Source: Ascaphus truei (Eukaryota > Chordata > Amphibia > Anura > Ascaphidae). Taken from it: a stretch of DNA of 64,000 bases. The DNA is taken from assembly GCA_036426205.1 (NCBI GenBank), contig WSYH01000085.1, positions 248,001 to 312,000 of the forward strand, read 5' to 3'. Position 1 is the stretch's first letter. Every line of letters starts with the position of its first letter. Shown here one piece after another: positions 33,404 through 44,592 of the stretch. The notes below the pieces were generated by a model. The model was not told where the DNA came from, searched no databases, and was given only the letters and a program-made list of their open reading frames with translations. Made by a program: the position numbers and the translations under genes.

Positions 33404-34225
33404 TGTTAGGAATGTGAGTACACAGCGCTTCAGGCGGAGCTTACGGCTCTCTCCTTACACTGCTCAGACCCTTCCACTACAACCATGCAAGCCCCCTTCA
33501 GCTTCATCACTTACCCCTCGGCATGGTGGTACGCTCCATGAGGTTCTTCCTCCATGCTCTGCGCCGCAGCCATCGGCGTGGAATCGCCGCCCCGCACGCA
33601 AGTGCGCACCCCACATTGCTTCCTCTCATGCACACGTCAGACTTACAGTGCACACACAAAAGCCCTTGAACTTATCCCCACTCAGGCTCCGCCCCCAAAC
33701 ACCGCACGGTTACAATCTGGCTCTTGCTGAGTGTCACCTGAGCTCTAAGAACAGCAGCCAATGCACTGAAGGTCCCTGGGCTCCTCCAGGCACATCCCCT
33801 CTCCTGGTTGGCTGTTCCAGCTTTATATACCCTCTCTGTTCTGTGCTTCCTTGCTGGTCATAGTTTTTGTATGGGTGTTTCACAGTGCTTGTTCTTTGTT
33901 TCTCTCGGTTTTGACGCGGCTTGGCAGACTACCCCCTTTGGCTCTCGACTTCGGATTGTTCCTGTTTACGTACCTTCTGGATCCCTTCGACCACGGCACT
34001 CATCTCGATCCCTCCATACGTCTCCTACCCCTGATCTCGGCAACGGCAACGACAATTCTTCTGGGAAAACGGTACCGGCAAGTATTCACGCAATACACCC
34101 CATCTGGTCTGGCACCATCTAATACCACAACCCAGACACGTCCCTCGCTCTGTCGGTGTGTGTATTCATACCTGCCAATTCAGTTCTAGGGACAGGTCTG
34201 GTCTGCGGGCTAGTCCGGCGTAACA
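33404..34225 (+). repeat. 3' LTR of chromodomain gypsy
   Basis: 822-bp copy of 28305-29124 ending GCGTAACA. It carries CTGGTCATAG (33854-33863) where the 5' LTR has CTCGTCATAG. Followed by the duplication GTATA. Confidence 0.93.
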
Positions 34226-34230
34226 GTATA

Positions 34231-36139
34231 AGAATGATTTAAAAATATAGTATATATTATTTAAAAATGTATAGAAAGTTTTGAAACACTCATGTTGACT
34301 GTAGCTTCCTGTTGGCCACATCACACCCAGCAGCACTAAGCATAGACATTCAGGGGAAACTTAGTATAAAAATATCATAATCCGTTTTCCCACTTTTAAG
34401 GTTTGTTAACAAAGGTCAGATAATCTTTCTGTTTTTAAACACTGATGTTTAGGGTAGCTTGTAGAAATAAAGGCTACAAGGGTTTTGCGTATGATTTGTC
34501 TATGTGCATGCGTGTCTATGGAACACTTAGGCTATGTGTGTTAGTGAATTGGAATTTGAGAAGAGGCGAGAAGAAGGAGCAATCAGAGGGTGGGGGTGGG
34601 CTGAGTTGCTCTACATAGGAGAGAAAGGAAGATAATAAGTGAGAATTAACTTTTGCTACTGGTATTTTGCTTGGGGGGGGGAGGTTTCACTTGATAGAAT
34701 CAAAGTGGGGAGGGGGTACTGCTTTATCTATTCTATGCATCCATCCAGTCGATAGTGTGGCCAAATCCCACAGCACTAAAGTGAACACTGGATATTATAC
34801 CTGTACATACAGTATTACAGACAAAATTAGTTACTTTTTATTTGCAATGTTTTGCAGTTACAATGTTTTTATACAGTACTGTATGTCTGCACAGTATGTG
34901 CCCACTACGATTAAAATATATTAAAAAAAATATCTCAGCAGTATTAAAAATGTTGAAAATGTTAATCATTTTTACACTAAAATTGACATCATCTTCTGGC
35001 TGTTGATTTGACGGCTTTAATTCTGTAAAATATTTGTGAGATTATTTTTAATTCTGTAAACTATTTCTGAGATTATTTATTGTACCCTATTAAAAAACAA
35101 GAAATTAAAAGTGCTTAAAGCACAGTGTGCACATGCATGGTCTATGGAACACATATAGAGGTCCTTTAATGTTGGCGCATGCGTTTCTATGGAAAGTATA
35201 TCCATATCCTTTAAAGTGGGTGCATGCATGGTCAAGGGAATGCATATGTGGATCATTTGGGAATGATAGTCCTACTGTACAGTTTTGTGTGTAAATTTGT
35301 GCAAACTTATATTTACCTTGTAATACACGGGCTGAAAGTTGGGTGGCAACGACCCATTGTTAATGCAAAGGGTGTGCTGTATCTAGATGTTCGAGTTGAT
35401 CATCTAGTTGGCATGTTGGTTCATCTCGTTTTCAGTGTTGGTCCATACAGGTAAGGGTAATAGGGTGGGTACTGAGGTCGAGGCAGGTGCGCAGTTGGAG
35501 CAGATACCTGGGTGCCCACAGGTATTCATGTTTGAGCTAGTTCTCAAGAGGAGACAGGCACTCAATTTGCAGCAGGTACTCAGGAGGCAGGTATTTGGGA
35601 TGTAAGTTCATCACACTTTCAGAGCTTGTAGATCCATACTGTTAATGGAACTGGGGCAGGTAGGTACTGGGGTGGAAGTAGGTACTCACATTGGAGAAGG
35701 TATTTGGGTGGAGGCAGGTATTCAGGTTGGAGAAGGTACCTGGATGCAGGCAGGTACACTGGTTGGAATCGGTACTAGGGTGGAGACAGTTTAAAGGGAT
35801 GGGTTTTGGGTAGGTCTATTATTCAATCTCTTGCTAAGTGGATAACAAAGTGCTAATACCGAATTTAGCGTGGTGGTTGAACATAAATCACGCTTTATCT
35901 GTACACACAAATGTGTTCCCCAGTAACCAGTGATAATAAAATCTAGTGTAACAATATGTTACATTCCTCACACATTTAACTCAATTAATTGCCCTTTAAT
36001 GCCGATCGGGTACTAATGAACGGAAACTCCCATTGACTTGAATTGCAGTTTCTTCGTGTTAGTTCTGGAGGAGTACATGAAGCGCAAAAACTCCTCTCAC
36101 AGGTAAAGATGTTTGTTCACAGGAATCAGGCCTCAATAT
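34231..36139. other. Intergenic AT-rich DNA with a minisatellite
   Basis: No gene recognised. 34240-35440 is AT-rich. 35450-35800 is a degenerate minisatellite built on GGCAGGTA(C/T)T(C/T)GGGT.GGAG words with a unit near 32 bp. 35800-36140 has no recognised content. Confidence 0.55.
35450..35800. repeat. Degenerate minisatellite
   Basis: Repeated GAGGCAGGTA..GGTTGGAG..GGTACCTGG modules, about ten imperfect units. Confidence 0.7.
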
Positions 36140-36416
36140 AAGCAGCATATGTTAAAAAGAAAAGAGAAGAAAAAATAGTGCAACACATTTTTAATACATA
36201 AACAAAACTAGAGCAAGGAGCTCCAGTCCACTCACATGCTCCAGGATATAAAAAGCAGTTTAATCACTCTGGGTTCAGGAACAACGCAGCTTTACTTGGC
36301 TCTGCTTAAATCTGCTAAATAGAGTCCTTATCGTGTCTCCTACTCCCGCACTCTGGCGGCGTTTGACATCGCGGACCTTCTCCTTCCGTCCTTCACCCGT
36401 CTAGTAATTCTCACAA
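36140..36416 (-). repeat. PLE tail fragment, inverse copy of 4990-5200
   Basis: Contains AGTGCAACACATTTTTAAT, CTAGAGCAAGGAGCTCC and CAGTTTAATCACTCTGGGTT, which match the complementary strand of the PLE tail at 5000-5200. Cut on the right by the MITE at 36417. Confidence 0.65.
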
Positions 36417-36826
36417 TACACTGCCGACACACTTTATTCGAGCTCGGCTAGTCCCACGAATTCGGGTATACCCGGGTGAATTGAGGTTTGTGACTGTTTT
36501 CTGCCCGAGTGCATTGAGGTATTTTCCAGGCAGGGATTGAAGCATTTTATTCCCGCTGGCTGCAATACTGCACAGTATATATATATATATATACTGCATT
36601 ACAATTCATGAATTTATGCCATCTGGTAGACACGCGAAGCATTGCAGCCTATTAAATCCTAATCATTATCATTTAACAGATCAGCCGCCCATCAGCCAGG
36701 CATGAACCCAGGCTGGGAAGGCAAACGCAACGGGGCTTGTCAGAGGTGAGGAGCGGCGCATTCCAGGTATCTGCCAGGTACATACTGGGTATTTGCTCGA
36801 ATAAAGTGTGTCGGTGCAGTATGTCA
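36417..36826. mobile_element. MITE sharing both ends with the FOX-BEN transposon
   Basis: Ends TACACTGCCGACACAC.. (36417) and ..GTGTGTCGGTGCAGTA (36826) are inverted, with CCGACACACTTTATTCGAGC on both sides and TA at each edge. The left half is homologous to the transposon end at 49338 (CATTTTATTC.CGCTG..T.CAATACTGCA). The right half is homologous to the forkhead-side end (TGATCTGTT.AAT.. and GCCA..TGGCA..AATTCATGAATT). It is therefore a deletion derivative of the large element described below. A near-identical truncated copy is at 61337-61626. Confidence 0.75.
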
Positions 36827-36946
36827 TTGCTTCTTTTTTCTTGTCTGTTATCAGCCGGGGTTTAACTGTGGAAATGCCCGCCTAAAAAAAATTGAAAAAC
36901 CTCCCAACTCTTCCGCTGAACTTGAAAAATCCCATACACGCATGCG

Positions 36947-37135
36947 CCTAAATGTGATGACATTCATATGCGTTTCAACAAGGTTCTAATGAGACATACA
37001 TGCATATGCCTAAATGTGATGCCACGCATATGCGTTTCAACAAGGTTCCAATGGGACATACACGCATGAGCCTAACTGTGATGACACGCATATAAGTTTC
37101 AACAAGGTTCTAATGAGACATACACGCATGCGAAT
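36947..37135. repeat. Tandem repeat, three copies, period 62 bp
   Basis: Units start CCTAA(A/C)TGTGATG at 36947, 37009 and 37071 and contain CGCATATGCGTTTCAACAAG. A single diverged unit is found at 62785-62835 in copy 2, so the unit belongs to the transposon and expanded here. Confidence 0.9.
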
Positions 37136-37376
37136 AAAATAAAAACAGTTTGAAAAGAAGAATAAGCCTAGCTAAAATTGAAAGTATTGATTAATAAATA
37201 TAGAATAAAAGATCTACATTTTTATTTTGGGGGTTTCTTAGAATTTTATTAAACATGCAAGTGTATGCAACGTCAAACAGTAGTGATGATTACAGTACAA
37301 TGTAAAATAGTATTGAATATGAAAATAGCAACATACTGTATAAGGTTTTCTATAAAGCTCACAATTATTCTATCCT

Positions 37377-37710
37377 AATCAATAAAAATTGCACGTCACT
37401 AAATGTTTGCCTACTTGGATTTTTAAATCAGATCGCAATGCGCAAGCAATGTTTAAAAAAAGCGATATTAGAGGTCCATCCTTTATTCCATCTATCCCTC
37501 CTTTTGCTTTTTTCCGCTTGATGTCAAAGTTTATTTTCTGGGGGGAAAAAAAATATGCTATTATTTCCGGTATTGCGCATGCGTCAAGTCGAGTCATTGG
37601 GAATTAAAGCAGCAGTTCAAGCAATATCCTATAGTACATGTGTGTCTGTACGATGAGAACAAACTTCTGATAGGCTCTGGCTCTTGAGCCCCGCTCTCTC
37701 CCTAGCTGTA
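37377..37710 (-). other. Conserved block downstream of forkhead gene (copy 0)
   Basis: On the minus strand this matches 45540-45880 (copy 1) and partly 62570-62700 (copy 2). It includes a pyrimidine-rich stretch ending CCCCAG followed by AAAATAAACTTTGACATC. Translation KINFDIKRKK is shared by copies 0 and 1 but the frame then diverges. It may be a 3' exon, a 3' UTR or a structural part of the element. Confidence 0.5.
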
Positions 37711-38326
37711 CACCAATTGTATCTACAATCATATTGCAGGACTATATTTTCAATAATTGTGCAAGAATTGAATTGAATTAAATTAAATAACCCTGAGCAA
37801 AGTGATTGATTACAGGAGAACTGACCGATCTTCAGCTTACTGTAACTAGTCACTTGTCTGTGTGCATATTGCACATACTGTAGTGCCGACGAATATTCTA
37901 AAACAAATCTGGGGCAATCACCAACAAGACCCAGGTACATGCTGGGTGCATGCTTCAACATTTCAGTGACATTTCTGTAGACAGACTAATGGCCCATCGT
38001 ATTAACAGCGGGCCTGAATGGGACTGCCAGGGACCCCTGCTGTGTTAATCCAATGGGCCATTAGTCTCTGCAGAAATGCCACTGAAATGTTTGAAGCATG
38101 TACCCAGCATGTACCTGGATCTTGTTGGTGATAGCCCCAGATTTTCCAAGGCAAGTTTAAGGCAAGTTTTAGAATACTCGTCGGCGCACCTGTACGGTAC
38201 AGTACAGTATTATTTTTAAAAAAGAATATATTTTTTTTAATTTGGCAGCTTCAACTGCAACTTTAAACTTAATACTGTACTGTATAGTGTAATACAGTAT
38301 ACTGTAGTACATTATTTTTACTTTCA

Positions 38327-38985
38327 TTATAGACTTTGCAAAACGGGTGGTGATGAGCCACTCTCACTCCTGTAGACTTCATTATAGTTGACAGGTGACA
38401 GCTGGCCTGCTACTCCTGTAGTTGACAGCTGATGAAGCTGGAAATCTATTTGGTACATGCAAGCTTGCTGGTACCTGTACGTGAAATAAGGCTTGCAATT
38501 TTGCAGATTTTCTGGTGGGGACAGGTAGCAAGGATTGCCATCCACCAGGTTATCACTTACGGTTGGATCGTTATTGTAAGATGGTGATGGTGCCTGTGAT
38601 GGGGCTATTGCCGGATCATTGCTGGATTGGGATTGACGAATTTTATATGGATTAAATCTGACATTTCTTCTTTTGAAATTGCCATGATCAAAGATGCTGT
38701 GAAATTCTGGGGCCACACCCCAATACCCGCTTGTATCTCTGTCAGAAGGGGCAATGCGAAAAAAACACTGATAATACGAAAAAAAACCTCTGATCGCTAC
38801 TTAAGGTTTTTCTTATTGCACGCTTCCACACTAGATCATCAAGTGAAAACTTGTAAAAAATCAAAGTTCGAAATGAAAAAAATCATATATTTCTTCAACA
38901 GTCACCATGTTATCTGCTGCAGCATTTATTGCAGAACATATTAAAAATGCATAACTACAGTCAGGTTTTGTATACGTATGCGGTG
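38327..38985 (-). pseudogene. Divergent forkhead-domain gene, copy 0
   Basis: On the minus strand the start MCTPHTYTKPDCSYAFLI is followed by helices of a forkhead domain, KRAIRKTLSSDQ in the recognition helix, and GYWGVAPEFHSIFDHGNFKRR in the wing. A one-base shift after EEIYDFF and a second shift in the poly-T stretch before RIAPSD split the frame. The second part (38716-38327) is open to the end, with the C-terminal tail QLSPVNYNE and SSPPVLQSL matching copy 1. It is a pseudogene relative of 44593-45273, carried by transposon copy 0. Confidence 0.85.
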
Positions 38986-39499
38986 TGCACATTATGTCCA
39001 GTCCAGTCAGCAATTGTGCCAGGATAGGAATTTAGAAAAAAGCACAGAGCACATTTAGAGGTTTTTATTATGAAACGCCTCAATTTGATAATGTCTTCAG
39101 CGTATTCAAGTACCAAGGTCAATTCCCAATGGACCATTGTACAGTACGTACACTTGTTTTTAATCTGTTTTTTTTAAACACCTGCATATCGACACAGTAG
39201 CACAGTACTGTACACATTACAATTCATTACAATTCATTAATTTCTGCCATCTGGCGGATACGCAAAGAATTGCACCAAAATAAATCCAAAACCATTAAAT
39301 TAAACACATCAACCCTGGATGCCTGGCAGCGTGAATGTGGCGTGAACGGCGGCGGGAATACCGTGTGGAATACAGCAGAGTACATGAAAACGGCTCCGTG
39401 ATTTATTCGAATAACGGCCGCTTAAGCTGTATGTAATACTGTACGATGAAAAATGCAAAATATGCACAAAACAGTACACTGTCCTGAGAAATAGAACCA

Positions 39500-40015
39500 A
39501 GTGGCATATTGCATTGTAGAGGGTATCAAGTTTGCTAAGGTGGGTTTGGGGTGCCAAGCCGTATACTTTGTCCCTATAGTCGATAATTGGCATTAGCACC
39601 TGCTGTATGATACGCTTTCTGACCAGCAGACTTAGGGAGGATTTGTTCCTGTAAAGTACACCTAGTATGCATAGGTTTTGGATGTCAGGGTATCAATGTG
39701 TATAACGAATGTTAAATGCCAAAGTATTTTAAACTAGTTGCAGGAGTCAGGGTGGTGTTAGCGTAGGTTCTGATCTTGGGCTCAGTCATTGGAAGCTTTC
39801 AAAATGTAGCCTTGGTCCCAAATACCATTGTTACAGTCTTGTCAGTGTTTAAAAACAGTTTGTTTTGGGAAATCCAATTTTTAATTCTTATATAGTCAGA
39901 TTGAAGTACATGTTCAAGGTCGGAGAGGCTGAAGCTGTGTGTCATCTGCATACATGTGTATTGAAACTCCCTTACAAGCTGTAGGAAGATCATTGATGAA
40001 CACTGAGAAGAGTTT
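39500..40015 (-). pseudogene. L2/CR1-like LINE reverse transcriptase fragment
   Basis: Minus-strand reading gives FINDLPTACKGVSIHMYADDT with the catalytic YADD, a frameshift, then LEHVLQSDYIRIKNWISQNK and LFLNTDKTVTMVFGTK, the typical RT palm/thumb transition of L2/CR1/Rex-type LINEs. The post-RT piece LPIIDYRDKVYGLA and LSKLDTLYNAICHLV follows at 39480-39600. Truncated at both ends and broken. Confidence 0.8.
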
Positions 40016-41310
40016 AATCAAACAAAAATAACCCACAAATATATACAGAAACTTTTCACAGAAGTAAACTAATAACATAAACTTGAACACATATTTGGAT
40101 AAGCTTGGTTATTATACATATACATGAACTTTGTTCACTCAAGAGTAATATATATTCTTCAATGAATAAACAAATGTGTCTAATCATGTAGTGCTCAGTA
40201 GAATCAGCCATCTGGCCTGATTCCTATTCTTATGCCTTGTACAGGAAATTGCTAAATAATTCACTATTACATGATACTATAAAAACAGTGAAGTTGTATT
40301 GCTTCAATTAGTGAATGTTCATGTTTCAAATTTGGTTAACATGCACAATTTCCTCTTGATAATAGTGAGTTAGTGTTCTTGCATTAAACTGAACACCTGC
40401 ATCTATCCTAGGTCATTTGGAAACATATGTTAAAAAAACACTCCTAAAGAATAATTAAAAGCCATCCAGAAAGTGTTTAATTTATTCTGTGATGTGTGCT
40501 TTGGAATTACCCTTGGAAAGACTTATTTCTTCTACTGAAACGATCTGCTACAGGTTAAGGTCACTATTTTTCTAATAGCACATAAATCTGTATCTAAAAA
40601 AGAGACATACTGTAGCTATTATATGTTTTCATTATCCTTATAGAAAAAGTAACTGTAAACTTAATTCAATTCACCTAGTGTCAAACAGGTTTTATTCACT
40701 AAACAGTGTTGTCAATTGGGCATGATACAAGTGACATTATATGTAGCAACCTTTTTTAGGACAATATTATAAGCTTGCTCAAGACCTTTTCTAAGAAAGT
40801 ATTCAAGAAGATAGAGGAAAAAAATTAAAATGCATGTGTTGGAGAAAGGGAGACAGATAATTTAAAGAAGAGCAAAGTAAATATTGAACAATGCACCTGA
40901 TTGGGAGGCTGTACATATGGTAGGAATGTATAAAAGTGGAGTCCTGATTGAATTTCTGCCTTGCCTTCATTCTACAGTATCTCACACAAACAAAGAGTCT
41001 GACAGCAAAACACAGTCAAAACGAGTAACTGATAGCTACAGTATAATAAACAATCTAAAAGGAAATGTACTATATTTGCTTGCTATTCCTTCCTTTGTGT
41101 AGAAAATGACCTACGGTATTGATTAAAATATGATAATTTCATTCATTGAGAAGCGTAAAGAAGAATGAGAATTGTAAGACTCAGATTCACAGAGGGTCAT
41201 TAACTCAGTGATAATAACAAGCCATTTTCAAAATTATTACTATTATTTTGCATGAGATTTACGCATATCCCCAAAACTGATTATATTCCATCAAAAATGG
41301 AAATTGCATA
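40016..41310. other. AT-rich DNA without recognised gene
   Basis: AT-rich sequence lying between copy 0 and copy 1 of the transposon. No domain, tRNA-like fold or tandem repeat was recognised. It may be original host DNA. Confidence 0.5.
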
Positions 41311-41345
41311 TACTGATGGAGCGGCCGTTATTCGAACGGATCTCG
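41311..41345 (+). repeat. Forkhead-side terminal inverted repeat, copy 1
   Basis: Terminal TACTG, then GAGCGGCCGTTATTCGAACG. Compare TACAG..AAGCGGCCGTTATTCGAAT (copy 0), TACTGTCGCGGCCGAG with TTTATTC (51528), and CCGACACACTTTATTCGAGC (MITEs). Confidence 0.65.
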
Positions 41346-41692
41346 AATCAGTTTTCGTGTTGACCGCTGTATTCCATTCGGTATTTCCGCGTTTTGACCA
41401 CTATTCATGCCATGTTCACGCAATCCGGCACCGGGCAGCCACACGCGGTTGATCTGTTTAATTTAATGGTTTATTTTTTCTTTGAATGCAATTCTTCGCA
41501 TATCCGCCATGTGGCAGAGGTTAATGAATTATAATTTGGTTGCTATTCTTTGCGTATCCGCCAGGTGGCAGAAATTAATGCATTTAATGAATTGTTTTGA
41601 ATTATAATGTGCATGGTACAGTGCTACAGTATACAGTAATTTGCTACTATGTAAGGATGCAGGTGTTTAAAACAGATAGCACCCACGTCTAT

Positions 41693-44480
41693 GGAAAATA
41701 GCTGAAGCGCTCAAATGCAGGTATATCTCAAAATGATAATAAGCCAGACCACTGTACCAGGGTACTAACAATTGATATAGTACCTATTGTGTCATATAAT
41801 GGGTACTATCCTCCTGAAGACAGGTGGTGTGTGGTGCAACCCACTCACCATATGTCTCATTGGCAGGTTCCCCTGAAAAATATGCAAATACTCACATCCT
41901 GGTAGGGCAGGCAGGCAAGCTGTGCAGCTACTCAATGCAATACAGGGAAAAGGGAGACCAAAAAGCGCACCAGCACAAACGGAGCAGGACAAAAGAAAAC
42001 AGAAACAAAACAATGATATTTTAAAAGGGCACTTTATATGTGGCGCAAAAGACCCATCCAATGCATTCGAAAGTAGCAGAGTTCTTTTTTCAAGGATTAA
42101 AAACACAAGTGATAACATCCATTATTATACCCTCTTACCTTGGGCCATTTAGCTGCAAAATCAGAACTGCTGAACGTCATAACAGAGCGGACTCAGGCGA
42201 CTCAAGGCAAAAGGAAGTACCAAAGGCAGGACAGTGTGGCCCATTTTGGATGTGGGCAAACATAGGAACACCAATAACAAAGCTTTATTGACCATTCCGC
42301 AGAACAAATACATTGCCTGCTCACTGGACACAGCATTATTAAACGAAATAAAGCTATATTAAAACTAAACTAAATGCTAATAAGGGGGTACTATTATATC
42401 AGGGAAAAAACATGAACAAGGTGGATTAAAAAACTGCTGTGTTGCAACTAAGTTATATACAAAAAAAAAAGTTAAAAATAAAAACATTCTAGACATGATT
42501 AAAAAAATGTGCAAGAAAAGTAAATTTAAAGACATATTACACATACAATGCATACACAGATTGTGTACCTAAATCATAGGAACCAGGGAAATTAAACCAT
42601 TATAAATATGAAGTATTATCCACAGTAACATCAAAGAACAATTAAGCTATACATGATATGATAATAGGCATGATAAGGCCTAGGTTCAAAGGTTTAGATG
42701 ACAAGAATTAATGTCCAATATAATGAACATTGTCTTATTTAAATCTGTATTACCAAACTAATTACCATAATACATGTCATATCACAAAATTTGTTTACAA
42801 AAATGGTTGTTACGTTGCCAGTCCCTGTTCAAGCCCATAGGAAGCGCGTTTGCGAGAGTGAAGATCCAATACGCCTCCCTACGGTCCAGAAGGTTGATTG
42901 ATCACCTCCTCTGAGATTTAGCAAATAACTGATTCAATCCCACCAAAAAGAAAAATTCATTTAATCCTCCCTGACCAACCTTCAGTGATAATGTTTTCAG
43001 GACTGGATGATTAGTGTCTCTCAATTTTGTGAGCAAATGGATTTTAAATCCTGTAGCCCTTTAAGGGCTCTCTAGTCGTCCTCCACCCAATAACTCTTGC
43101 CCTAACAACCACATGTTATTAGATAAATCACACCAATTGACTTTTACAATTTATAAAACTGTTAATCTTAAATTCCTATTGTGGTAATATATTACACCAT
43201 GTGGCCGTGTGGCGGGCAAGCAAACTCTGGAGTAAAAAACTTGTTGGCAGGCTTAATGTGTTTACATGCCTACAAGAGCCTACATTGACAGGTGAACACT
43301 AGTGATTTAAAAAAAAAGTTTTTTTTGAGCACCAGAGATTTGATGTCACTAGTGTGATGAAACATGATGATCCAATTTGTATCCTCGCTCTACGAATACA
43401 AAACAGTGTAGGACCAGTATTGCCAAAACTATTTTTTAACGGACAGCGGTTCCAGGATAAGACATCCTAATCTGTTTGATAATTGATAGAGTTTACACTT
43501 TTCCACTATCGTGGTCAATCGTTTAACAAATTGTGAAATATAAAAATCAGGGGATATTGTGGTTTTTGATTCACTGATCAGATCCATGGTGTAAGTCACA
43601 ATAGATTTAAACTCACAATGATACACACTTCAACCATTGTTAAACAAGGCGCAAAGAATCTTCAATTGGATGTGGGGCACCAACAATGATGCTCTACTCT
43701 GGTACGTAATGATTATCAAAATGCAATGCCTAAATGTGATTTGGGGTATCCCCATTTCCAAACCATGCCCCTTGTAAGCTCCTCAAGAATGGAAAGGAAC
43801 AAACCACTCATAGTGGGAACAAATTCCTTCTCACAGCTTGAGGAAACTGTAACCTTGGGTATGGCCTTTATGACATGGATGGGTGGCAGCTGTCAGCCCT
43901 AGAAAGGTGTTCCTGGCATGTTTGCTTCCTATAAACAATCCGTTTGGATTTTTTTGTTGTGTCAGTACAAATAATTGTAGATCCAGTCTTTCTTGCACAT
44001 TTTTTTAAAACAGCTAGTTTTTTATCCACCTTGTTCATGTTTTTCCTTGATATAATAGTTACCCTTGATTAAGCATGTTTAGTTTAATATAGCTTTTTGT
44101 CGTTAAATATGCTTGTCCAGTTAGCAGCAATGTATTTTGTTATGCTGGAATGGTCAATAAAGCTTTGTTATTGTGTTCCTATGTTTGCCCACATCCAAAA
44201 TGGCCACACTGCCTTTGGTACTTCCTTTGCCCTTAGATCGGCACGAGTCGCTATGTTATGACGTCATCGGTTCTGATTTTGGCGCGAAATGGCCCACAGG
44301 TAAGAGGGTATATAATGGATGGTTATCACATTGTGTTTTATCCTTGAAAAGAACGCTGACGACGGTTCGAAATGCATTGGATGGGTCTTTTGCCACATTA
44401 AGGCCCTTTAATCATTTTTTGTTTCTGCGTTTTTTTCCTGCTCCGTTTGTGCTGGTGCGCTTTTTGGTCTCCCTTTTCCC
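41693..44480 (-). mobile_element. Penelope-like element with inverted arms, in copy 1
   Basis: Bounded by the exact 15-bp duplication AGCACCCACGTCTAT (41678-41692 and 44481-44495). Arms of about 450 bp (41960-42470 and 43990-44480) are inverted copies, both with the GTTTGTGCTGGTGCGCTTTT tail. The coding remnant is on the minus strand, for example LDRREAYWIFTLANALPMGLN (42830-42905) and HLLTKLRDTNHPVLK (42985-43050), the C-terminal part of a PLE polyprotein. Heavily decayed. A third tail copy is at 62835-62981. Confidence 0.82.
44355..44385 (+). ncRNA. Hammerhead-like core remnant in PLE arm
   Basis: CTGACGA (44356-44362) is followed after six bases by GAAA (44369-44372) and TGCATTGG, the order of a hammerhead core. 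Stem II is too short to form, so this is a remnant. The equivalent at 62835-62880 reads GAAACGCGTTGG but has lost CTGANGA. Confidence 0.4.
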
Positions 44481-44592
44481 AGCACCCACGTCTATACTGG
44501 TACATACTTACAGTGGCCCATTGTCAATTGACCTTGATTTTTCGAAGACATTATCAAATTAGGCATTCTTAATAAAAAGCTTTAAATACTCA

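Larger units (their letters stand above)
28305..34225 (+). mobile_element. Complete sushi-type chromodomain Ty3/gypsy element with both LTRs
   Basis: The 5' LTR is 28305-29124 and the 3' LTR 33404-34225, flanked by the 5-bp duplication GTATA (28300-28304 and 34226-34230). Inside, in order, are gag with a CCHC knuckle, protease, RT, RNase H, integrase and chromodomain, then a polypurine tract GAAGAGGGGGG (33390-33400). Frameshifts and stops show it is inactive. LTRs are alike apart from scattered substitutions and small indels, so the insertion is moderately old. Confidence 0.95.
36827..39431 (-). mobile_element. FOX-BEN transposon copy 0 (partial, forkhead side only)
   Basis: On the minus strand it starts with TACAGCTTAAGCGGCCG TTATTCGA (39431 inward), followed by the subterminal GCAATTCTTTGCGTATCCGCC motif (39247-39277). 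A forkhead pseudogene and a downstream block (37377-37710) come next; both are shared with copies 1 and 2. BEN and transposase genes are absent, so the other half is deleted. The left boundary is uncertain. Confidence 0.7.

Noticed and set aside
36417..39431. Reading 36417-39431 as one complete small transposon with a forkhead cargo
   Set aside because: 36417-36826 already has both ends of its own as a MITE, so it is more simply a separate insertion beside or within the partial copy 0.
43429..43626. 65-codon minus-strand ORF as an independent gene
   Set aside because: It lies between recognisable C-terminal PLE remnants and the inverted arm, so it is part of a decayed PLE.
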